Origin: Cacconaster sp964598495 | GTDB lineage: Bacteria; Bacteroidota; Bacteroidia; Bacteroidales; UBA932 | Reading direction: 5' to 3' | Assembly (NCBI GenBank): GCA_964598495.1 | Contig: CAZRBY010000011.1 | Coordinates: forward strand, 1-56,824 | DNA length: 56,824 nt | Shown here: positions 50,522-56,824 of the stretch, in pieces | How the letters are laid out: every line of letters starts with the position of its first letter | Position numbering within the stretch: the stretch's first letter is position 1 | Program-made: the position numbers and the translations under genes | Notes under the pieces: model-generated | The model's database searches: none | Told to the model about the DNA's origin: nothing | What the model saw: only the letters and a program-made list of their open reading frames with translations

Positions 50522-51813
50522 CTGGAGCCGTTGTTTTTTGAAGAAGTTGATTTGAGGTGCTCCAGATAACGGTCAAGCAATGCATTGTAAAGCAAGTCAC
50601 CTATCAGAATATATCCCCCTTCCGTAAAATGGATTTTGTCCCTGTTGGCCAGGCCGGCGCTTTCCCACTGTTTCATCGAATTCAGGCCGCCCATTATTCT
50701 GAAAAGGTCCCATATGCCCGCATCATACCTGCGCGCAAGGCCATAAAAGGCATCCTGCACTACAGGACCATTCTGATTGAGATAATAGGAGCGACGGGAA
50801 CGCCGGAAACTGTCATTGTTGGTTACAAAGAGTATCGCACAATCGGGTGCCACCCTACGGGCCATGTCCACCATTTTCATATAATTGGATACAAACAATT
50901 CCTTGTTGAAATTGGAGGTATTCGCATCATTTATACCTATGGCAAAAATTATCAAATCCGGCTTGAGCAATTCCAAATCCCTCTCGAAATCCTCGCACTT
51001 GAAATAGGAGTTGAGGCTTGCACCGTTGACCCCGATCCCATGGTAAGTAAGCCCCGGGCGGCTATGGTCCAGCACAATCCCCGTCAAATTCCATTCTCCC
51101 GGAACTCCGCTTGTGCCCAGAACCAAAGAATCGGTCAGAGAAGGCAGGATAAACTCATAGAGATCCCTATCCGGATCATGTGATACTGGCAAAAGCGTCA
51201 AACTGTCCAAATGAACCACAGGTACAAGCGAATCACTGTCGGAACGCCCCAGTACCTGTACCTTGTCGAAACTGAAATCATGCGGAGATCCCATTGGGTT
51301 GCGCTCGCGTGAGACAATGGTCACGGTGGCTGAGGGGTCGGAGGTGGAGGCTGCCATTCCCGTCAGCCCCATACGAAGAGGAGTTTTTGCCTGAGAATTG
51401 CGACAGGTCGTCCATTTGCCGGTATAACTGCTGAAATAACTCGTAGGAGTGTTGCTTTTAGCCACTGAAAAAGGGAAAACCATACCCCTTCCCCCTTCTA
51501 TGCCATAACGCATTGAAAGCAGGTTGCGGCGCATCCTGTTGGGAAAAGTGCCGGATTGCACATGCGAACCGCCAATATGCACTATATTGACATCCCCCTC
51601 CCCGAAAAAGAATAGGGTGTCGAGTTTGCGAAAAAATCTTTCGAAATCCGTACTGTCCCCCGAAGGAAAAGAAATCGCATTCTCCTCAAAATGGGCAAAC
51701 ATATAATTGGGAATGGGCTTGTGAAGGCTCTGCGCAAAGGCATCACCAGACCATCCCAAAAGCAGCACGATTGCAGCCGCCAACACCCTCAATGTACTTG
51801 ATTTTCCCCTCAT
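50518..51813 (-). CDS. Exported SGNH hydrolase/acyltransferase (1)
   Basis: The 431-residue product has a signal peptide ending around GDAFAQ. SGNH blocks are visible. Block I has the unusual form VNIVHIGGSHVQSG (Ser ~84) instead of GDS. IIFAIGINDA carries the block III Asn, and DKIHFTEGGYILIG gives the Asp-x-x-His pair. The insert between blocks I and III (about 160 residues) is long and beta-rich. The likely role is periplasmic transfer or removal of acyl groups, working with the MBOAT gene that overlaps its stop codon. It also overlaps the start side of the second SGNH gene by four bases. Confidence 0.82.
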   Translation of the reverse strand: MRGKSSTLRVLAAAIVLLLGWSGDAFAQSLHKPIPNYMFAHFEENAISFPSGDSTDFERFFRKLDTLFFFGEGDVNIVHIGGSHVQSGTFPNRMRRNLLSMRYGIEGGRGMVFPFSVAKSNTPTSYFSSYTGKWTTCRNSQAKTPLRMGLTGMAASTSDPSATVTIVSRERNPMGSPHDFSFDKVQVLGRSDSDSLVPVVHLDSLTLLPVSHDPDRDLYEFILPSLTDSLVLGTSGVPGEWNLTGIVLDHSRPGLTYHGIGVNGASLNSYFKCEDFERDLELLKPDLIIFAIGINDANTSNFNKELFVSNYMKMVDMARRVAPDCAILFVTNNDSFRRSRRSYYLNQNGPVVQDAFYGLARRYDAGIWDLFRIMGGLNSMKQWESAGLANRDKIHFTEGGYILIGDLLYNALLDRYLEHLKSTSSKNNGSR

Positions 51814-53330
51814 TCTATTACTGTAACCAAATCAATAACACTCTCCGTAGTGTCGGCAGAGGGCACTTCGGAAGTCTCTTCACTGTTCATATAAGCGGAT
51901 ACCATCTCAGGATCAAGCTCCTGCCTAAGCTTGTAGAAGTTATAGCATACTTCAAAAGCTCGGGCAAAAGCCATCCCGACATGCTCCGCACCCCTTGTTG
52001 TAAAGTGAATATAATCACTGCTCGCAAGTGACGGACTATGTTTCACCCAACGTACCATCGAGTTTTCGCCACCCATCATATTGAAGAGGTCCCAATATGC
52101 GGCACCCTTGCTTAGAGCCATCACCTTGAGCGAATCGTTTAGATCGGGCAATAATGGAATCGTGCCGATACGTCCCTCAACACTCCTTCCCATATCGGAA
52201 GGGCCTATAAAGAGAATCTGTGCATCGGGAGCCACCTCGCGGAAGTAGTCAATCTGCTTTTCGAGCTGGCGCATATAGGTGGAGATGTTCTTTTCATTGC
52301 GGATACTGACGGCGCGGTTCCCTCCAAACTGAAGTATGATCATGCGAGTATTGAGCAGGTCGAATGATTGCTTCATAACGCTTTTGCCCAAACGGGTAAA
52401 TACGGTACCCGAGCAGCCTCTGAGAGGTGCATTGTCCAATGCAATTCCATTTTCACCGTCCATGAGGAAGCCATATATCTCGGCATTGCCATTGAGTGTA
52501 ATAGTGCCTCTGGATGTATAAGAAGGAAGTTCCCAGGTAAGGAGCGAAACTCCCTTGACTGCATTTTTGAGCACCTTGCTCTCCGTTTTAATATTATCAC
52601 AGCGCAATGAAGCACTAAAACCGGGGGAAGTGTTGCCGACAAGCAGCGCAACTTTGGAAAATTTCTTGGCACGCTCCTGACAATTGGAGTTTTTTGAAAC
52701 CCTGAAGAAAATGGAGGCCTCACCGGAAAGTTGAGAGAGTTGCGTCATCACTCCGTAGCGGTTGTGATCTGCTCGTACAGTTGTGGAGTCACCAATAAGC
52801 GTGTAGCGAGCAAGAGCTCCGGAGGCACTCTGCACGAGAGAGTAAGTAGCCACACTTTGGATAGCCGGTACCAGACCGTTGCCATTGCCGCCAAAAATAC
52901 CCTGAAGGTGCTCGCGAATGATAGAGGAGATGCGGTCCATCTCTATCTGGGAGTCACCGTAGTGCATTATGCGATAGATTTTATCACTTTTTTGTGCGTT
53001 TTCAAAGAGATAAAACAGAGTGTCGAGATAGGTATAGTCGTCGTCGGGGAGGTAAATTCTATTAGGATTGGTTTTGAGAAAATTCTTAAAAAACCGAAGC
53101 GAGTCCTGATGGGAACCGGAGAGCATATTAAAGCTACGCTCCAAATCGGAAAGCACTTTGTCCACATCCACCGCATCCTCATTTATTCCTGAAGAAGCCT
53201 CCTCGTAGGAAGCGAAACGTAAGGTAGTGCCTCCAACCTCTATCCCTTCCTGCGGAAAAAATGCCCAACCGACTCCGAGGATAAGAATTACCGATAATAT
53301 GAAGAGTAAAATCCTATTCGCTTTCATCAA
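51810..53330 (-). CDS. Exported SGNH hydrolase/acyltransferase (2)
   Basis: The 506-residue product has an N-terminal hydrophobic segment (ILLFILSVILILGVGWAF), possibly an uncleaved anchor. YRIMHYGDSQIEMDRIS (~residues 119-135) is block I with the Ser. ILQFGGNRAVS is block III, and SSDYIHFTTRGAEHVG supplies Asp and His. A long beta-rich insert separates blocks I and III, as in the neighbouring SGNH gene, of which it is a distant paralogue. The acidic tail (EETSEVPSADTTESV) is probably disordered. The arrangement resembles AlgJ/AlgX or PatB partners of MBOAT enzymes. Confidence 0.82.
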   Translation of the reverse strand: MMKANRILLFILSVILILGVGWAFFPQEGIEVGGTTLRFASYEEASSGINEDAVDVDKVLSDLERSFNMLSGSHQDSLRFFKNFLKTNPNRIYLPDDDYTYLDTLFYLFENAQKSDKIYRIMHYGDSQIEMDRISSIIREHLQGIFGGNGNGLVPAIQSVATYSLVQSASGALARYTLIGDSTTVRADHNRYGVMTQLSQLSGEASIFFRVSKNSNCQERAKKFSKVALLVGNTSPGFSASLRCDNIKTESKVLKNAVKGVSLLTWELPSYTSRGTITLNGNAEIYGFLMDGENGIALDNAPLRGCSGTVFTRLGKSVMKQSFDLLNTRMIILQFGGNRAVSIRNEKNISTYMRQLEKQIDYFREVAPDAQILFIGPSDMGRSVEGRIGTIPLLPDLNDSLKVMALSKGAAYWDLFNMMGGENSMVRWVKHSPSLASSDYIHFTTRGAEHVGMAFARAFEVCYNFYKLRQELDPEMVSAYMNSEETSEVPSADTTESVIDLVTVIE

Positions 53331-53333
53331 TTC

Positions 53334-54275
53334 TTACTTGTAAATTATTAGTTTTTGTCTTTCACGAATAAAATCGCTCCTGAGCTTATTCCATTTTTTA
53401 AGGTCGGATACCCGTACCCTATGCTTCCTTGCAATACCGCTCAGAGTGTCACCATATTTTACCGTATAAACGATGGAGGTCTGCTTGCGCTCCTCCTCGG
53501 CTTGTTTCTGTTTTTTAAGTACTTCAGCCTCTCTGGCTAATACCAGACGCTCTGTAACGGCATAAAGGGAGTCTACCTCCATTTTTTTTGCCAACTCGTT
53601 CGGAAATCTAAGTCCGTAGCCATCAAGAGGTACTAAAGGGTCTGACCTGAATATGGGATTTGCCTTGGAAAACTCCGCAGCACTGATGCCCGTAACAAAA
53701 GTCACTGCTTCAAGTGAAATCGGCCGGTCAAACCCTATGGTGGACAACTCTTCCAAAGAAGAGGGATAATTGCTTTTTTTCATCTGAGCGAGATCGGAGA
53801 GAGAAAGCGTGTGGAGCAACAGAGTCGAGTCACCGGACTGGAGGCAGGCATTTAGCACGGCAGGGCTGTGCAAATAGGCTGCAATAGCCATATTCCACTC
53901 TCCATAACGCTCAAAATACTCTTGCAAACAACTGAGAGCAGCCAGAGTGCAGAGGGTATCATCATAACGCTGATCATGCACCAGGTCCACCTTGAGTCCA
54001 TATCTTACCGCATCCAGAGCGTCGAGAGCCCAAATACCGGCACGATTGCCCGGCATTGATATATTTGAGATTGCAGTCGGCAGAAATAGCAGTTCGGCAG
54101 GCATTTTTCTGGAGAGCAATTCTTCTGTCGTGAACTCGGAGAGCCTCTTTTTACCATCGGCAAACAAGCTCCCATCCTGAGCTGAAACAGCGGGAAAGGG
54201 CGCCAAACCCGACGCCAAGATGGCTGCCACAACGAAGACTCTGAAAATGTGCCTTACTCTCATTGACCGTTTCAA
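53334..54275 (-). CDS. LysM protein with degenerate lytic-transglycosylase-like domain
   Basis: The 313-residue product has a signal peptide (cut near SAQ, ~residue 33). Residues 60-150 line up with MltD/SLT-type lytic transglycosylases: LLFLPTAISNISMPGNRAGI, RYGLKVDLVHDQRYD and FERYGEWNMAIAAYL. In these enzymes the first block reads LPxxES with catalytic Glu. Here the position is Ile69 (LPTAIS), and the AYN asparagine is Leu. It is probably a non-catalytic glycan binder. A Lys/Glu-rich linker (~240-265) leads to one C-terminal LysM (VYTVKYGDTLSGIARKHRVR). It overlaps the thioredoxin-barrel gene by four bases. Confidence 0.78.
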   Translation of the reverse strand: MKRSMRVRHIFRVFVVAAILASGLAPFPAVSAQDGSLFADGKKRLSEFTTEELLSRKMPAELLFLPTAISNISMPGNRAGIWALDALDAVRYGLKVDLVHDQRYDDTLCTLAALSCLQEYFERYGEWNMAIAAYLHSPAVLNACLQSGDSTLLLHTLSLSDLAQMKKSNYPSSLEELSTIGFDRPISLEAVTFVTGISAAEFSKANPIFRSDPLVPLDGYGLRFPNELAKKMEVDSLYAVTERLVLAREAEVLKKQKQAEEERKQTSIVYTVKYGDTLSGIARKHRVRVSDLKKWNKLRSDFIRERQKLIIYK

Positions 54276-55309
54276 TTGAAATAAAAGGCAAAATTAACAA
54301 AAAAGTGATTGTTATTAGCCCTCAATGGCGATTCAACTCCCAAAATATTGACAAGACCACGTTGCCATCCTGCACTGACGCAGAAGGGATAGGCATCCCA
54401 CAGAAGTTTCAGACGCAGACCGGCATCGAAACGATTTTTGGCAACATCGTTCAACATATACATGGCAGAAAAGCCGGCTCCAAATTTAAGATTATTCCAT
54501 ATTCCAAAATGAAAATCAACCGGAATACCTATGTAATATGAATTAAAGTTCTTTTTGGTTTTAGTATCACGACCTCCGGCAGTCATAAAAGAGACACCTG
54601 TTTCGATAGTGGATTTGTAGAATGTGTAACGCACCAATGCGGAGAGACTCCAACCCGGCTTAACTCCGTTGTAGTTGAACTCCATGCTATCACGGGCAGA
54701 ACTTCTCTCTTCAGCAAAAAGTGATCTGCTGGAAACCGGCATAGTTGAGAGATGGCCTCCGACAGCAGCTCCGAAACTCCACTTTGCCTTTATGCGGCTC
54801 GTGGCTGCCTTGTAATCATCTCCTGTGAGGATTTCCAACTGCTCCTGCGACACAATATCCCGTACCGCCGGCATACCCGGCCTTATCTCTTCAATGCCGC
54901 TGCGCAGAAAATCCGCAAACTCATACTCGTCATCGGTGGCACCACGCATTTTCCGGATTACATTCTGCTCTTTATCCATTACTATGTATTGGGGAACGGC
55001 ACTATCTTCACAGAAGATTCTCTGCAAGTCCGAACCCGGCTGTGAATCCACATCCAGTATCACCAGATTGTACTTTCTGAGCAGGAGCGATATACTCTCC
55101 TTTTTGAACATCACACTTCGCATCCTGTGGCAAGGAGCACACCAGGAGGCCGTAAACATCAATAGTATCGGATTATCCGGATTCTGTATCAGTTCCGTCG
55201 GAACATGTTTAACTGCCTCATTCGAGGGGGACTGCGCTGAAGCCGGCCATAAAGTCACCATAAAGAATAGGCAAAGTATTACAAAAAATATGTATGAAAA
55301 TCTTTTCAT
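54272..55309 (-). CDS. Thioredoxin domain fused to an outer-membrane beta-barrel-like domain
   Basis: The 345-residue product has a signal peptide ending PASAQ (~26). Residues ~35-140 are a thioredoxin fold: ILLMFTASWCAPCHRMRSVM has CxxC Cys57/Cys60, followed by LVILDVDSQPG and a cis-Pro region AVPQYIVMD. Residues ~175-345 are alternating strands (WSFGAAVGGHLSTM, WSLSALVRYTFYKSTIETGV, NSYYIGIPVDFHFGIWNNL) ending NFAFYFN with a terminal Phe-x-x pattern, like small PorT/outer-membrane barrels. It is the first gene of the five-gene operon. The fusion is unusual. Redox maturation of operon partners is a possible role. Confidence 0.78.
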   Translation of the reverse strand: MKRFSYIFFVILCLFFMVTLWPASAQSPSNEAVKHVPTELIQNPDNPILLMFTASWCAPCHRMRSVMFKKESISLLLRKYNLVILDVDSQPGSDLQRIFCEDSAVPQYIVMDKEQNVIRKMRGATDDEYEFADFLRSGIEEIRPGMPAVRDIVSQEQLEILTGDDYKAATSRIKAKWSFGAAVGGHLSTMPVSSRSLFAEERSSARDSMEFNYNGVKPGWSLSALVRYTFYKSTIETGVSFMTAGGRDTKTKKNFNSYYIGIPVDFHFGIWNNLKFGAGFSAMYMLNDVAKNRFDAGLRLKLLWDAYPFCVSAGWQRGLVNILGVESPLRANNNHFFVNFAFYFN

Positions 55310-55344
55310 TTTGTGCGTTTTTATTCACGAAGATATGTAAATGA

Positions 55345-55375
55345 TTTTGATTTATAGTTTTTTTCTGTAACTTTG
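55345..55375 (+). promoter_or_regulatory. Promoter of the DUF1508 gene
   Basis: -33 TTTTG (55345-55349) and perfect -7 TAACTTTG (55368-55375) are separated by 18 bases. The start codon is 38 bases downstream. The divergent five-gene operon begins at 55309. A TATCTTCG box on the minus strand (55328-55335) may serve it. Confidence 0.7.
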
Positions 55376-55412
55376 TGGGGCTTGATGTACTAAACAACAA
55401 TACTATATCAAT

Positions 55413-55745
55413 ATGGGAAAATTTGAAATTACTTTAAGGAAAAACGGAGAATTCCAATTCAATCTAAAAGCTTCCAATGGTGAGATAATTCTAACCAGCG
55501 AAGGCTACAAGACTAAGGCTGCTTGCCTCAACGGTGTTGAATCAGTAAAGAAAAACAGCGTTGAAGAGGCAAGATATGAGAAGAAAGTTGCTGCAAACGG
55601 CAAACCCTTCTTCAATCTTAAAGCTACCAACGGCCAGGTAATTGGAAACAGCCAAATGTACGCTTCCGAAAGGACAAGGGACAATGGCATAGCATCCGTT
55701 ATGAAACATGCTCCTGAGGCTAAAATTGTAGAGCTTCTGGACTAA
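55413..55745 (+). CDS. DUF1508 (YegP-like) two-repeat protein
   Basis: The 110-residue product is made of two tandem DUF1508/UPF0339 units of about 50 residues. Unit 1 is GKFEITLRKNGEFQFNLKAS...EGYKTKAACLNGVESVKKN. Unit 2 is RYEKKVAANGKPFFNLKATN...MYASERTRDNGIASVMKH. This is the usual two-repeat form. The family is small, cytoplasmic and of unknown function. It is monocistronic, with a strong promoter and a terminator at 55813. Confidence 0.92.
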   Translation: MGKFEITLRKNGEFQFNLKASNGEIILTSEGYKTKAACLNGVESVKKNSVEEARYEKKVAANGKPFFNLKATNGQVIGNSQMYASERTRDNGIASVMKHAPEAKIVELLD

Positions 55746-55812
55746 CAATTTAGGTGTCTGCTTCGCCGAAGGGGCAGACTGTAATCACGGCTCCCGCCGA
55801 GGGGATGCTGAA

Positions 55813-55843
55813 GAGGGTCACCGATGGGTGACCCTCAGTTTTT
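55813..55843 (+). terminator. Intrinsic terminator
   Basis: GAGGGTCACC (55813-55822) pairs perfectly with GGTGACCCTC (55827-55836) over GATG and is followed by AGTTTTTA. It ends the DUF1508 transcript. Confidence 0.88.
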
Positions 55844-55873
55844 AGTGATGAGTATGTAGTCAGTATGCAGTAT

Positions 55874-55998
55874 GTAGTGGGTAGTGGGTAGTGGGTAGTA
55901 TGTAGGTGCGGGGTGCGAATGTGGTGCGGGGTGCGGAGTGCGAATGTGGTGCGTGTTGCGAGGTGCGAATGTAGTAAGAGTTGCGGGGTATGGATGTG
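55874..55998. repeat. Tandem repeats: 7-bp x3 then 25-bp x4
   Basis: GTAGTGG is repeated three times (55874-55894). It is followed by four degenerate 25-bp units (55899-55923, 55924-55948, 55949-55973, 55974-55998), each ending GAATGTG or a one- or two-base variant. The rest of the 55746-56097 gap has a terminator and AT-rich DNA before the lipoprotein gene, with no gene I can support. Confidence 0.7.
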
Positions 55999-56097
55999 GA
56001 AGTATTTGGTGAGTGACTGCGTATATATGATAGAGGGGGACAATGACACTAAAACAAACATAATACACTATCGTTACACTACTATAATTACAAAGTC

Positions 56098-56730
56098 ATG
56101 TTTAGAAAATTTCATATTATTATTTGGCTGATGGCCTTACTGTCGGTTTGGTCCTGCCGGCATGTTTTTGACGACGACTTTCAAGGGGCAACCGTATTGT
56201 CTGAGTTGTCTACATCCAACGATGGTGATTTGATATCAAAACTAACAACAAATTGGATCCCCGGCCACCTGTTTAAAGATGTAATTGAGGATTACGTCGT
56301 TTTTTCTCAAGTAGGATCCTTGGAGATAGTTTACAAGGATGGAAAATCTACTACAGGTTATATTAACATGACTATGGTTCCTAATGAGTACCGGGACCAT
56401 ATCGGACCTGCTCCGGAAAAGCATTATAATGTCGGTATAGAATTGAACAAATTGTCGTTTGAGCAGGATGAAGAGAGCTATTCGATAACTGCGAAGCAGA
56501 TTAAAACAAAAATTCATTTTGATTCATTTGATTATTGTATAGGGGATCGGAACACCGTTCCGGCCACCGTTTCCGTTTCCGGAAAGCTTAATGCACAGGA
56601 GCGAACTACCAGATCCGGTCGCCATCTTGTGGGAGATGTGGCAGTATCAGTAAAACTCTCCTCAAATGAAGTTATTTCACTTAAATTTACCGACCTCTAC
56701 TTTAATATGGATCTCGCTTACTACTATTAA
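56098..56730 (+). CDS. Lipoprotein of unknown function
   Basis: The 210-residue product has a signal segment with lipobox-like SVWSC (Cys20). The mature part is beta-rich (VGSLEIVYKDGKSTTGYINM, KIHFDSFDYCIGDRNTVPATVSVSGK) and ends in VISLKFTDLYFNMDLAYYY. It recalls small Bacteroidota lipoproteins with fimbrillin-like or immunoglobulin-like folds, but no family is recognised. It stands alone between low-complexity G/C-skewed stretches. Confidence 0.65.
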   Translation: MFRKFHIIIWLMALLSVWSCRHVFDDDFQGATVLSELSTSNDGDLISKLTTNWIPGHLFKDVIEDYVVFSQVGSLEIVYKDGKSTTGYINMTMVPNEYRDHIGPAPEKHYNVGIELNKLSFEQDEESYSITAKQIKTKIHFDSFDYCIGDRNTVPATVSVSGKLNAQERTTRSGRHLVGDVAVSVKLSSNEVISLKFTDLYFNMDLAYYY

Positions 56731-56824
56731 GGCGCACCTCGCACCCCATACCGCGTAACCCGTACCCCGTTGTCTCGTCCTGAAAAAAGTTGACACATTT
56801 TGTTAAACTTTATTGTCTTCACTT
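56731..56824. other. Right edge: low-complexity DNA and a possible IS end
   Basis: 56731-56770 is C-rich (CACCTCGCACCCCATACC), resembling the reverse complement of the 25-bp repeats. From about 56779, GTCCTGAAAAAAGTTGACAC looks like the terminal inverted repeat type seen at some IS3/IS481-group elements. The window ends before any transposase frame, so this is tentative. Confidence 0.25.

Noticed and set aside
55899..55998. A repeat array that could suggest CRISPR.
   Set aside because: The 25-bp units are contiguous and degenerate with no spacers, and no cas genes are present.

Overview
The window looks like a Bacteroidales (Bacteroidota) chromosome segment. Many promoters fit the Bacteroidota TTTG / TAnnTTTG pattern. 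It carries three TonB-dependent receptors with N-terminal carboxypeptidase-regulatory-like domains, BACON-domain lipoproteins, a type IX secretion (T9SS) type A sorting domain, an S46 dipeptidyl-peptidase and the Bacteroidota-restricted families DUF4876 and DUF6850. I cannot place it below the order.

Layout. Positions 1-22 kb are AT-rich accessory DNA: a broken AAA/DUF4143 ATPase, a membrane-anchored HELAH metallopeptidase, two near-identical OB-fold lipoprotein genes around a macrodomain gene, a TonB receptor/beta-helix lipoprotein/MORN-repeat locus, DUF6544 and CPBP membrane genes, a nitroreductase, a T9SS-sorted protein with a DUF1566 protein, a methyltransferase, an MBL hydrolase, an RtcB RNA ligase with an alpha/beta hydrolase, a cupin lipoprotein, a BPL_N amidotransferase-like lipoprotein and a Bor-type lipoprotein. 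From 22 kb the DNA is denser and more core-like: tRNA-Gly(GCC), then yraN-manC-arcA-pheS on the minus strand, and a BACON/OB-fold lipoprotein paired with an Oar-like TonB receptor. Next come metK behind a SAM-II riboswitch and an operon DUF4876-UPF0306-cdaA-mutS2-DUF4878, then comF.

The minus-strand operon from 48098 to 39394 reads BACON lipoprotein, TonB receptor, DUF4876 lipoprotein, DUF6850 outer-membrane protein and S46 dipeptidyl-peptidase. It looks like a surface binding/uptake machine with a periplasmic peptidase.

The most interesting region is a tightly packed five-gene minus-strand operon (55309 to 48608). It encodes a thioredoxin domain fused to an outer-membrane-barrel-like domain, a lytic-transglycosylase-like LysM protein lacking the catalytic Glu, two SGNH hydrolases and an MBOAT acyltransferase. 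Together they suggest an envelope glycan (possibly peptidoglycan) O-acylation module. The metK leader is the clearest regulatory find: an octamer inside the SAM-II aptamer is repeated in the terminator, giving a simple antiterminator/terminator switch.

All product names come from reading motifs by eye. No database search or folding program was run.
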